Shown piece after piece: positions 1 to 11,250 of a stretch of DNA of 64,000 nt. Position 1 is the first letter of the stretch, and each line of letters opens with the position of its first letter. The DNA lies in NCBI GenBank assembly GCA_947044365.1, contig OX345636.1:36357212-36421211 (forward strand). Reading direction: 5' to 3'. The position numbers and the translations under genes were made by a program. Source of the DNA: Petrosia ficiformis. Its lineage: Eukaryota > Porifera > Demospongiae > Haplosclerida > Petrosiidae. The notes under the pieces are model-generated. The model worked only from the letters and a program-made list of their open reading frames with translations, had not been told where the DNA came from and did no database searches.

Positions 1-42
1 TCTTTTTATCAGCTTAGACCATGAAGCATCAGAGAACAATGA

Positions 43-591
43 GCCCACTGCACACGGGCTGCTAAAGTTTATGCTTTCTCTATTTTTGATCCACAGAAAC
101 TTACCGTTTCAGACTCTGATAATGATGATCTTGCAGCTTATGGTCAAGAGAGGCTTGAGTATCTCACGAGTGCTTACGGTGATGGAGTGAACCCTGATGT
201 GGACAGTGTTGAATGTACAAGTGAGTGGGAAGGTCTAAAAAGGCTCTTCGTGAACAACTTCTCAAACATGTCCGTGCAACAAATGACCAATCTGCTCTGC
301 ACTGACACTTCACTTCAAGACATGTACCCACATCTGTCAAAACTAGCCTCCATTGCTGCTCTTGTTCCAGTTAGCACTGCTGAGTGTGAACGCTCATTTT
401 CAACAATGAATCGTGTGAAAACAAAGTTAAGAAATCGCATGAAAATGTCAACTCTTGACAGCCTCATACGCATAAGTGTGGAGGGTGCTCCCCTTTCTCA
501 GTTCAATTTTGAAAGAGCTGCTGACATTTGGGCTACTCTACGTAACAGACGACTGCACATTGGAGTTTCGTCATCTTCATCATCTTCCTAA
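43..591 (+). pseudogene. hAT transposase C-terminal fragment (hATC domain)
   Basis: An open frame runs from after a stop at 40-42 to a TAA at 589-591. There is no convincing start codon, and two stops lie just upstream in the same frame, so this is the tail of a longer protein. The second half has the hAT dimerisation signature, PVSTAECERSFSTMNRVKTK, followed by a conserved helix containing LDSLIRIS. The protein ends in a run of serines. The family is that of domesticated or mobile hAT transposases (ZNF862/ZMYM-like). The DDE core would lie before position 1, so it cannot be judged whether the full element is intact. No TIR was recognised downstream. Confidence 0.8.
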
Positions 592-757
592 CTCAAATGC
601 TAACTTTTTTTTCAATTTCACAATAATTATATATACATGTACAAACTGATCACTTTATTGATAAAAGAATTTACTGTTTAAGAACATACTTGTGAACAGT
701 TGATATTGAAACATATATAATATTGATTCCTCCCGCTCTATAATTTTTTCTGGATAG

Positions 758-789
<32 letters not shown>

Positions 790-945
790 CAGTATATCTT
801 ATTTATATATATAAATATTTATATAATTATATTATACACCAAGAAAATAAATTCATTCATAAAACAAGAAAAATGATTCTCAAAGTTTCAAATTCCCTTG
901 TTTTGCAAAATACATAGATGTGTCATTTGCATTTCCAATACATAC
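592..945. other. AT-rich non-coding stretch
   Basis: This stretch holds an AT dinucleotide run near 768-790 and no open frame with recognisable content. It may contain the 3' end of the hAT element upstream, but no terminal repeat was found. Confidence 0.5.
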
Positions 946-1065
946 CTGTATTGTGCAATGGTTTCCATGACCTTTTGTGGTTTTAGCTTGATCAATTCAC
1001 CACATTTCTGCATGACACTGTCAACAGCATTATTTGCATCATGACAGACATATACTTCCTCATTG
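946..1065 (-). CDS. Possible single host exon, unknown gene
   Basis: On the minus strand a 120-bp block is bounded by a good acceptor (ends TTTCGTAG) and donor (CAG then GTATGT). It is open throughout and encodes about 39 residues including VYVCHDANNAVDSVM. The length, the borders and the absence of stops fit an internal exon of a minus-strand gene. The protein is not recognised. No partner exon with a matching phase was identified nearby, so this is a weak call. Confidence 0.3.
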
Positions 1066-2154
1066 CTACGAAATATGAAGAGATATAATTATACTTGAAT
1101 TATACTTATTGTTCTTTTAACATAGCAATACATTTCAACTACTTAAATTACCAATTATAATAATATGCAGGGAATAGCTACTGGTCACTAGACAATTTCC
1201 AACCATTTTAAACAAATGTCCGACTATTTTGAGCTTAGATCACATACACGAGACATTACATAACTGATCAAAAATCATTAATGCCCAAGCAAGAATTAGA
1301 ACTTATTTCTTGGTCTGATATGCTACATATTTCAAAGGTAACACAATAACGAGAAGTAACAAAATATACAGCATAATTATAAATGTCAAACACTAGCCAT
1401 AATACTGTGAATACTATATATTATGAGCCTCTTTAATTTGGTTTATATGGTGAATTTGGAATTGAAGTTTCTTTTTTGTGGCATATTACATGGTTCAACA
1501 TACAGGAAGCCACACCTCCAACATTGTCAATGTGCAGTAATATATACAGGTTGGTGCAACTTATCATGCTGCATTTTGTGTTTTTATGACTGCCAGAGCA
1601 TTTCAGAATATTTCTGAGGTGTTCTAATTTCAATGAATTTCAGCTTCCATACTCCATGCAAAAGGAAGCACATCCTTTTTCTGCACCATCCCCCATAGCT
1701 TTATGGTTGTGCGATAGCACGCATCCTCAATGAGCTTACCCCAAAAACCATTTCTAGATGAAGCCCTGGCATAGGCTAAAAATATGGCTGCAGAAGTTTG
1801 ATTAGAATTTTACACCACAATATATGACTTTAATAGCTTGTTTACACAACTCTGTACAGCACAGAGCCTTGCCATAACGGTTGAGTAAAACCGTATATGC
1901 AAATAATTATTCGTTCAACCTAAATCAAGCTTACATACTGATTAACAAATTACAGTGATTACTACATAATAACAAGAATAATTTTAAAAAATGAAAAGCA
2001 AGTAGAATTTCAAACCTGAAAAAGCACTGAAACAATATTGGGATGGTTATTTAACAACTGAATTAAACTAACCAAACAATCCTACATAGTATAGCTAGAG
2101 TACACAGTAGCAAAATGCAAAGAAGCTACGTAGGTTTTGTTATGTGGAAGTGGT
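1066..2154. other. No supported gene; AT-rich intergenic or intronic DNA
   Basis: Short open frames exist on both strands at 1423-1633 but overlap each other and carry no recognisable motif. A minus-strand open stretch at about 1627-1791 (contains FWGKLIEDACYRTTIK) could be an exon but has no clear borders. Nothing else is supported. Confidence 0.4.
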
Positions 2155-2428
2155 TAGTTGACAGGTATATTGTTGCTCCTGCTTGTTTGAACCAAGCAAG
2201 AAGAGTCACATCAACATCCTTGTGATTGGAGGAGCGAAATCGTTTGCTACTCAAGGTAAAATCAGACGACTTCATGTTGTGCTACAAGGTCTCCATATTT
2301 CTCCAAATGGTACTTACAGTTGTCTTTACTAGGCTCAATCGTTGACACATGGATGCTTGTATTTCTCCCTTCTCAATACTAGCAATGATTTCTTGCTTCT
2401 GACCAACTTTACTTTGAAGCTGGCATGA
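2155..2428 (-). pseudogene. pogo/Tigger-like transposase N-terminal fragment
   Basis: Read on the minus strand, this shows the Psq/CENP-B type helix-turn-helix of pogo-group transposases: KQEIIASIEKGEIQASMCQR, then a TTVSTIW segment. After an in-frame TAG at 2282-2284 the same frame continues with KRFRSSNHKDVDVTLLAWFK. That matches the second, CENP-B-type DNA-binding helix region of these proteins. No DDE catalytic domain follows. The fragment is decayed (stop codon, no start, no terminal repeats seen). The GTAAGT after KTT resembles a splice donor but lies inside the conserved TVSTI motif, so I treat the block as continuous coding. Confidence 0.65.
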
Positions 2429-2431
2429 TCA

Positions 2432-4040
2432 CATGGTCAAGTATACTTGATAACCATTAATTTAGGAGGTTGGACCAGAAATATTTCGTATGTTTAAAGA
2501 GAAAATATGTGTTAACAGTGAATACTTTAACAGGTAAGTAATGTATGGTGTGCTATTACTGTGGTATTATGTTATGCAATTATTGTACAGACAATCGGAG
2601 TGTACGTACTACAATTGATATTTACTGTAACTAATAGTTCCACCTGATATTATATTTATATTTATTATTACGAGATCTTGCATCTAAAAGGTATTGTTAG
2701 TGGTGAAAACATTCAATATTAATTTATCATGACTTAGCTGTGCATGTAGTTGCAAAGATTTCAGCTTATCACTTGAAATGTATGGGTAGCCAACTTTTTT
2801 TTTGGGCCATTCATATACATACAGAGTACTACTGTACTCTCCGATAGTCATGAATATTTTCATCATCATTAAATTGCATTGAAATTATATTTTGTGGTTG
2901 CCGTGTTATAGTTTGGGCAAGATTGTGTTGTGCAGCCACCATTTTGATGTTGCTAGGCTTCAAATAGTGCCACTCTAAGAATGACCATCGACTATATAGT
3001 ACAGGATATCTGTTGACAGTTCTGTTACACTTGAATTATCCAAAAAGAGCTGGCATTAAAAATGTGATAACTTTCACACCAAAAATCTTTAACTCTTTGT
3101 TTGTTTTACTCATCATTTCATTTCGAGTCCATACCATGTGTTTTGATTGGGAATTTGTGACAACATACTCACTAACAAAATAATACATATATCATTACAG
3201 TAACCATGCTACCACAACTATCACTCTTTGCATTGTAAACTGAAAGAAATAGTAATAGGTGTACATATGTTATGACAAATGTACAAACAGTTTCCCCACT
3301 AGAAAATTAATCAGCCATGAATAGTCATTAAGTAATTAGTTATTGAGCTGAATAATTCACACAAAACAATCATTTATAGTGTGGAAAGCTATTTGCAGGT
3401 TGAGAGGGTTGAATTCCATAGCAGAAAGATTAATTTTATTTAGCATACCTTTATAAAAGCAGTTGATTCAGTGTACTATAATTAAATTCAGAACACACTC
3501 ATATACACTAACAGAGATCATAATAAAATATAGAACAGTATAATATGTAATTATATGTAATATACTGAGAAAGACAGAGGCAATCTCAAATGATTCAAGA
3601 GCTAGACATTATGAATGGAGATCAAGGTAATTGTTCTGACTCCTTGTTACTGTCTCATCTGATGTAATAGTGTTAGTAGTCAACCTATTTTGACAAGATG
3701 TTGCAACATATACTACGTACGTACTATTCCATCTGGTCACACATTCTTATCTGAGTTTCTTTTCTGGTAGTTTCATTTGACTCTCTTTTTCTTTCAACCA
3801 ACTTCTTTACTGCTGCCCCTGCTCATGTAATGGCATTGATCTTAAATCCCTATACAGATGCAATTTATGAGCAGTATAATTAACACATTCCCACTTAACA
3901 TTCTCTTCAAGCAAGCTGCCACTATTTGGGACATTTGACAATTGGATGTAAACTGCTCCCACATACTTGTTAGGTATTTCGAAACATTTTACATTCATTT
4001 TATCTTTTCAGTTATATTTGCACCTGCATGTTAGCAATGC
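2432..4040. other. No supported gene
   Basis: AT-rich DNA with only short overlapping frames. A 63-codon minus-strand frame at 3807-3998 is open but matches nothing I know. Seen as ordinary intergenic or old repeat sequence. Confidence 0.4.
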
Positions 4041-4041
4041 A

Positions 4042-4224
4042 AAGGCTTGTGTGTTCCGACTTAACTTCTCTCCCACTTTTACTGGAGATGGCAAGTAACA
4101 TACTTGCAACAAAGAATCCTATAACCAGGTTCCAGAATCCTAGTAAGTTTTCGAACCCGTCTTTCTCAACGACAGCAATTGGGCAAAGATCCATAGTAAT
4201 CATACTTAAAACTTTGTCATTCAA
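4042..4224 (-). pseudogene. Decayed hAT (ZBED-type) transposase fragment
   Basis: On the minus strand the frame reads DLCPIAVVEKDGFENLLGF. A 1-nt shift then gives LEPGYRI in another frame. Together these match the conserved hAT block of the form D-x-P-x2-x-V-x3-GF-x2-LL...LEPGY-x-(I/V). The same block is visible in the better-preserved hAT copy at 19140-19230 (RDLRPISTVDGKGFQQLL). The frameshift and the lack of flanking domains mark it as a relic. Confidence 0.55.
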
Positions 4225-5389
4225 TTCATTGAATTTCTTTTTGATACAATTATGTATATTTCCAAACGCCTACAAGGTTAGTCGTCTTGCATTGAATGAT
4301 GGCAATAAATATCTGCTTGATGGCACTCTAAATAAGCTTGTAGAATACTAGTGCCACCATGACAGACACACATTTTCTCACACACCTTGAATGCAACACT
4401 TCCATGCAATACATACACGTTGATTGTGCAATACACACACATGTGTACATGTAGAATGTGGAACAATAAGTAATTAATTAATTACACTGTACACGAGAGG
4501 GCATTAATAAAAATTCAGTTCCTAACAACAGCTTCGAGCTCAAGTAAAACAATGAATATTTGAATCTACCAGGATTTATACTAGTCATTAAATTGGTTAA
4601 AACAATTAAAGAATATTATTTCAAGGTACACTATATACAAAGTTAAAGAAATTGGATTATCTGTTATGGTGAATAACAACATGTATACTAGCTAACTTAT
4701 AAGCAGCAACTAGTAGTGTTTCTACCTGAAAACCACGGCAAAAAAAACTTTAAAAGTTATGATTAATTAGTTCTTTTAAACATTTAATTGATGCATGTTA
4801 TATACATCATATCTGCTGATGTTAAGTGCTAATAATATAAATCTATCTTGTTTGTGCATATTATTTATTATAATGCAATGTTATCAGTTCATACTCTTAT
4901 GTCAATTAATAGTGTGACTTGTAAAATGTGATTTCTGTGGAATCCAGATTGTCAAAGCTGTCGGACACTATATCAGTCATCTTGTACTAATTTACTTCAC
5001 CATTGAATAACAACATTCTAACTGAATAGAAGCTAGCTTGACTTGCTCTCTGATAGCTAAAGTCAGCCAATAATGGTGTGGATGTGATACTAAGCATATA
5101 TCAGAGAGTATTGCAATATCCAAATGGTCCGCCCCCCCGAAATGGCTGCCCATACATTTCAATTGCAACCAGTAAGCTGAAATCCCTGTTAATACATGTG
5201 TACACATTCAACTTTTGATATTCAATAATTTTATGGGTAACAATACCTTTTAGATGATGACAGATTGTAAATTTAAACCGTACTTAAGTATAATATAGCT
5301 GAAGTAAAGATGAAACACAGAGAAGCTTTACTTATGTACTTTTGTCATATGGAAGTGGTGTTTAATTTTGCTGCTAAGTTCTTGTTCCT
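4225..5389. other. No supported gene; left flank of the 8.7-kb TIR unit
   Basis: Only short frames without motifs. The stretch ends at the left terminal inverted repeat that starts at 5390. Confidence 0.4.
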
Positions 5390-5427
5390 GGTGTGCCGTG
5401 TCAGTTAGTGATCATGCTGGTTAGTGG
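5390..5427 (+). repeat. Left terminal inverted repeat (38 bp)
   Basis: Begins GGTGTGCCGTG and contains the half-site CAGTTAGTGA followed by CTGGTTAGTGG in direct orientation. It pairs with 14078-14115 on the opposite strand with 36 of 38 matches. Confidence 0.8.
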
Positions 5428-5634
5428 ATAAAAAACTTTGACACGCCTCTTTTGATAAAAACTAATGTCACGCCCTTATTAATTATTCAAGCTAGCTAGA
5501 GCGCTCGACTCGGCTCGACCTGAACTGATGCAGATAAAAGGATAGCTAACAAGAACAAGTATAGCCTTGTTAGCATTTTAAGTCTGGATTTGGCAACATG
5601 TTAGTAATTTAGTTCACAGATTTCAAATAAAACA
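5428..5634. other. Spacer between left TIR and repeat array
   Basis: Non-coding. Its last part (TTTCAAATAAAACA just before 5635) is the same tail that ends the two 54-bp variant units of the array. This shows that the first array units were copied together with this flank. Confidence 0.6.
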
Positions 5635-8600
5635 GCCATGCCAGTTAGTGATATTCAATTTCTCACTAACCAGAACACTTGAACATGTAACAATAGCCAT
5701 GCCAGTTAGTGTGATTTAGTTTACTTGGCTACAGATTTCAAATAAAACAGCCATGCCAGTTAGTGATATTCAATTTCTCACTAACCAGAACACTTGAACG
5801 TGTAACAATAGCCATGCCAGTTAGTGTGATTTAGTTTACTTGGCTACAGATTTCAAATAAAACAGCCATGCCAGTTAGTGATATTGAGTTTCTCACTAAC
5901 CAGACAACTTGAACATGTAATAATAGCCATGCCAGTTAGTGATATTCAGTTTCTCACTAACCAGAACACTTGAACATGTAATAATAGCCATGCCAGTTAG
6001 TGATATTGAGTTTCTCACTAACCAGAACACTTGAACATGTAATAATAGCCATGCCAGTTAGTGAAATTGAATTTCTCACTAACTAGAACACTTGAAAATG
6101 TAATAATAGCCATGCCAGTTAGTGATATTGAGTTTCTCACTAACCAGAACACTTGAACATGTGATAATAGCCATGCCAGTTAGTGATATTGAGTTTCTCA
6201 CTAACCAGAACACTTGAACATGTAATAATAGCCATGCCAGTTAGTGATATTGAGTTTCTCACTAACCAGAACACTTGAACATGTAATAATAGCCATGCCA
6301 GTTAGTGATATTGAGTTTCTCACTAACCAGAACACTTGAACATGTGATAATACCCATGCCAGTTAGTGATATTGAGTTTCTCACTAACCAGAACACTTGA
6401 ACATGTAATAATAGCCATGCCAGTTAGTGATATTCAGTTTCTCACTAACCAGAACACTTGAACATGTGATAATAGCCATGCCAGTTAGTGATATTGAGTT
6501 TCTCACTAACCAGAACACTGGAACATGTAATAATAGCCATGCTAGTTAGTGATATTGAGTTTCTCACTAACCAGAACACTTGAACATGTAATAATAGCCA
6601 TGCCAGTTAGTGAAATTGAATTTCTCACTAACCAGAACACTTGAAAATGTAATAATAGCCATGCCAGTTAGTGATATTGAGTTTCTCACTAACCAGAACA
6701 CTTGAACATGTGATAATAGCCATGCCAGTTAGTGATATTGAGTTTCTCACTAACCAGAACACTTGAACATGTGATAATAGCCATGCCAGTTAGTGAAATT
6801 GAATTTCTCACTAACCAGAACACTTGAAAATGTAATAATAGCCATGCCAGTTAGTGATATTCAGTTTCTCACTAACCAGAACACTTGAACATGTAATAAT
6901 AGCCATGCCAGTTAGTGATATTCAGTTTCTCACTAACCAGAACACTTGAACATGTAATAATAGCCATGCCAGTTAGTTAATGGCCATGCTAGTTAGTGAT
7001 ATTGAGTTTCTCACTAACCAGAACACTTGAACATGTAATAATAGCCATGCCAGTTAGTGAAATTGAATTTCTCACTAACCAGAACACTTGAAAATGTAAT
7101 AATAGCCATGCCAGTTAGTGATATTGAGTTTCTCACTAACCAGAACACTTGAACATGTGATAATAGCCATGCCAGTTAGTGATATTGAGTTTCTCACTAA
7201 CCAGAACACTTGAACATGTGATAATAGCCATGCCAGTTAGTGAAATTGAATTTCTCACTAACCAGAACACTTGAAAATGTAATAATAGCCATGCCAGTTA
7301 GTGATATTCAGTTTCTCACTAACCAGAACACTTGAACATGTAATAATAGCCATGCCAGTTAGTGATATTCAGTTTCTCACTAACCAGAACACTTGAACAT
7401 GTAATAATAGCCATGCCAGTTAGTTAATGGCCATGCTAGTTAGTGATATTGAGTTTCTCACTAACCAGAACACTTGAACATGTAATAATAGCCATGCTAG
7501 TTAGTGATATTGAGTTTCTCACTAACCAGAACACTTGAACATGTAATAATAGCCATGCCAGTTAGTGATATTGAGTTTCTCACTAACCAGAACACTTGAA
7601 CATGTAATAATAGCCATGCCAGTTAGTGAAATTGAATTTCTCACTAACCAGAACACTTGAAAATGTAATAATAGCCATGCCAGTTAGTGATATTGAGTTT
7701 CTCACTAACCAGAACACTTGAACATGTGATAATAGCCATGCCAGTTAGTGATATTGAGTTTCTCACTAACCAGAACACTTGAACATGTGATAATAGCCAT
7801 GCCAGTTAGTGAAATTGAATTTCTCACTAACCAGAACACTTGAAAATGTAATAATAGCCATGCCAGTTAGTGATATTCAGTTTCTCACTAACCAGAACAC
7901 TTGAACATGTAATAATAGCCATGCCAGTTAGTGATATTCAGTTTCTCACTAACCAGAACACTTGAACATGTAATAATAGCCATGCCAGTTAGTTAATGGC
8001 CATGCTAGTTAGTGATATTCAGTTTCTCACTAACCAGAACACTTGAACATGTGATAATGGCCATGCTAGTTAGTGATATTGAGTTTCTCACTAACCAGAA
8101 CACTTGAACATGTAATAATAGCCATGCCAGTTAGTGATATTGAGTTTCTCACTAACCAGAACACTTGAACATGTAATAATAGCCATGCCAGTTAGTGAAA
8201 TTGAATTTCTCACTAACTAGAACACTTGAAAATGTAATAATAGCCATGCCAGTTAGTGATATTGAGTTTCTCACTAACCAGAACACTTGAACATGTGATA
8301 ATAGCCATGCCAGTTAGTGATATTGAGTTTCTCACTAACCAGAACACTTGAACATGTAATAATAGCCATGCCAGTTAGTGATATTGAGTTTCTCACTAAC
8401 CAGAACACTTGAACATGTAATAATAGCCATGCCAGTTAGTGATATTGAGTTTCTCACTAACCAGAACACTTGAACATGTGATAATACCCATGCCAGTTAG
8501 TGATATTGAGTTTCTCACTAACCAGAACACTTGAACATGTAATAATAGCCATGCCAGTTAGTGATATTCAGTTTCTCACTAACCAGAACACTTGAACATG

Positions 8601-9690
8601 TAATAATAGCCATGCCAGTTAGTGATATTCAGTTTCTCACTAACCAGAACACTTGAACATGTGATAATAGCCATGCCAGTTAGTGATATTGAGTTTCTCA
8701 CTAACCAGAACACTGGAACATGTAATAATAGCCATGCTAGTTAGTGATATTGAGTTTCTCACTAACCAGAACACTTGAACATGTAATAATAGCCATGCCA
8801 GTTAGTGAAATTGAATTTCTCACTAACCAGAACACTTGAAAATGTAATAATAGCCATGCCAGTTAGTGATATTGAGTTTCTCACTAACCAGAACACTTGA
8901 ACATGTGATAATAGCCATGCCAGTTAGTGATATTGAGTTTCTCACTAACCAGAACACTTGAACATGTGATAATAGCCATGCCAGTTAGTGAAATTGAATT
9001 TCTCACTAACCAGAACACTTGAAAATGTAATAATAGCCATGCCAGTTAGTGATATTCAGTTTCTCACTAACCAGAACACTTGAACATGTAATAATAGCCA
9101 TGCCAGTTAGTGATATTCAGTTTCTCACTAACCAGAACACTTGAACATGTAATAATAGCCATGCCAGTTAGTTAATGGCCATGCTAGTTAGTGATATTGA
9201 GTTTCTCACTAACCAGAACACTTGAACATGTAATAATAGCCATGCCAGTTAGTGAAATTGAATTTCTCACTAACCAGAACACTTGAAAATGTAATAATAG
9301 CCATGCCAGTTAGTGATATTCAGTTTCTCACTAACCAGAACACTTGAACATGTGATAATAGCCATGCCAGTTAGTGATATTGAGTTTCTCACTAACCAGA
9401 ACACTTGAACATGTAATAATAGCCATGCCAGTTAGTGATATTGAGTTTCTCACTAACCAGAACACTTGAACATGTAATAATAGCCATGCCAGTTAGTGAA
9501 ATTGAATTTCTCACTAACCAGAACACTTGAAAATGTAATAATAGCCATGCCAGTTAGTGATATTGAGTTTCTCACTAACCAGAACACTTGAACATGTGAT
9601 AATAGCCATGCCAGTTAGTGATATTGAGTTTCTCACTAACCAGAACACTTGAACATGTAATAATAGCCATGCCAGTTAGTGATATTCAGT
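5635..9690 (+). repeat. 61-bp tandem repeat array with higher-order structure
   Basis: About 63 copies of a 61-bp unit starting GCCATGCCAGTTAGTGA. Each unit has an 8-bp inverted repeat, GTTAGTGA ... TCACTAAC, around an 11-nt loop. Variants in the loop (GATATTGAG, GATATTCAG, GAAATTGAA) and in the tail (GTAATAATA, GTGATAATA, AAAATGTAA) alternate in recurring blocks. Two 54-bp variant units occur near the left end (5696 and 5811). Four truncated 20-bp units, ending GTTAATG, have that motif at 6976, 7423, 7992 and 9171. The spacings between these are 447, 569 and 1179, equal to 7, 9 and 19 full units plus 20. It is not a CRISPR: there are no unique spacers. The unit contains the two half-sites of the element's TIR. 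Confidence 0.95.
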
Positions 9691-9816
9691 TCCATTAGAT
9701 ATTCTTTGATTGTTGGTGCTTTAAATGAGTTAAAGTTCTCGCATTATTTATCTGGAACAGATATGGGAAGAATCACAGATTCAAAACACCCAAATCTTCT
9801 CATTCTCTATCCACAG

Positions 9817-10153
9817 GAAAGAATTGCCGTCTTTTTTGGGTGTATCACATTCATGTGTACATTGCATTCAACTCCTGAAACCTTGCCAACATATATGCTG
9901 CAAGGAGTGGTATGAAAGAGCTGGAAAATCCTGTGGATTCTTCATTGCAACAAAAGGTGATAATCCTCCAAATACCGAAGTTATGGGGAGTGAAATATTT
10001 AATGAAAATACAAGCAAGAGACAGAAGGAAGATGAAGAATGTAGTTTTGAACCTCCAGTAAAGAGATCAAAGCATAGTTCTATGTTATCTATGAAGTTAC
10101 CCGGCAAACAATCATCACATAGGTCGTTGGGAGCAAAAGGAAAAAAAAATTGA
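9817..10153 (+). CDS. Cys/His-rich RING-like segment, partial
   Basis: Coding appears to begin after an acceptor (TCTATCCACAG) at 9816. It runs open to a TGA at 10151-10153. The start of the segment reads CVHCIQLLKPCQHICC. The C-x2-C, then C-x-H-x2-C spacing resembles the first half of a RING finger, but the later Cys pairs are incomplete (W and GFF where Cys would be expected). The rest is basic and low-complexity (KRQKEDEE, VKRSKHSS), like a nuclear protein. Another frame (9683-9915) overlaps its start and is probably not coding. It sits directly after the 61-bp array and just before the Josephin-like frame, so it is probably an upstream exon of the same gene. Function uncertain. Confidence 0.4.
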
Positions 10154-10171
10154 AAGCATAAAAGTTCAATA

Positions 10172-10946
10172 ATGTTGAGAGCTACTACAACTTTTCCTGA
10201 GCAATTATTCTTTATGTCCCCTACTTCAAACCTTGCTGTTTTGTCCACACAGCGTCTTGCCTCACTTGTATGTGGTCTAATGCAGCAAAACATTCCAGAA
10301 CAAATAGTTACATGTGCAAGGGAACTTCAACTTTGGTCACAATTAAGTTCCTCCGAGAAAACCAATCTTTCAACCAATATCCGCTATGCTGCATGTGTCA
10401 TAGGTCATCAAGTACCGAAAAATGTTCAGAATCATCTCCACATATTAAATTCACCAATATGGATGCAATCTCAAGGTCAGTCAAATCTATGTGGTTTGTG
10501 TGCTTTGAATAATTTATATGGTAAAACTGTTTCTTGTACTTATCAACTGGATGGATGACATTGCTGATGAGATGTGGTTAAGGCAGTTTTCTGACATTGG
10601 CTTAAAAATAACAGACAGGGTGCAACCGCCGCGTTCAACAGTTGGAGATTACGCTTTTCATGTCTTAGATAAGGTGGTAGAGATTAATGGAGATTCATTA
10701 GTGTGCCTCACCCCTAAGATTAGATCACTGCTTGATGGTAGACACTCTACAAGTTCAACAGATCAACTACTAGATATTCTCAATTGTGAACAACAATTTC
10801 GTAATAGCTTTCTTGTAGTAGAGAAGCATTATCACTACATATGCATTCACATCGAAAGTCAGCCACACACTATAGGGCTGGTGGATTCCAAACAGAATAA
10901 GGCAAAGGTGATATCTGTACATCAGTTATCCCAATATCTCAAATGA
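10172..10946 (+). pseudogene. Josephin-like cysteine protease domain, frameshifted
   Basis: The first frame (10172-10558) ends with SQGQSNLCGLCALNNLYG, matching the Josephin catalytic-Cys motif (Q-x-x-x-C-x2-x-x-LNNL) of ataxin-3-type deubiquitinases. The second frame starts with DDIADEMW and carries the expected His region (VEKHYHYICIH) and a following Asp (GLVDSKQNKA). The break is a tandem 4-bp duplication, GGATGGAT, at about 10551-10558. Without the extra four bases the two frames join at QLDDIADEMW. About 100 residues before the Cys are novel to me. Josephin domains cleave ubiquitin chains. Here the context is a mobile element, so a role in protecting the element's proteins or in transposition is only inference. 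Confidence 0.65.
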
Positions 10947-11250
10947 CAATTTGGCGATTCCAGTGAATTTTCAGATCTACAGCAACATAACAGTAATCAC
11001 ATAGCCAGCCGCTGAATCTTCTGTGGTACCACCAGACATAAACAGTACTAAAACAAGTGAAGGATCATCAGGTATATAATAGACTAGTATTATTACTTAT
11101 TCACTTTATGATTTTTAAAGCTAAACAGTTAACATGTGCAGCAGAAGTTTCCACAGAAAGGAAAGTGCAAGAGTCAAAATCTTTATCTTCACCTAGTAAG
11201 CAGTAAATAATTCATTGGGTGCAGATTCATGAAAGTTTAATTGAATTTAG
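10947..11250 (+). other. Probable intron or untranslated gap between Josephin-like and Ulp1-like parts
   Basis: No open frame of note. A good acceptor (TTGAATTTAG) at 11250 opens the next exon. Confidence 0.4.

Noticed and set aside
2318..2419. Host exon with GTAAGT donor
   Set aside because: The block is part of a pogo/Tigger DNA-binding domain that reads straight through the apparent donor (TVSTI).
5635..9690. CRISPR array
   Set aside because: Units are contiguous 61-bp tandem copies without unique spacers, in eukaryotic-type DNA. It is a minisatellite.
9679..9915. 78-codon frame starting inside the repeat array
   Set aside because: Its start is array sequence and it overlaps, in another frame, the better-supported Cys/His-rich exon that begins after the acceptor at 9816.
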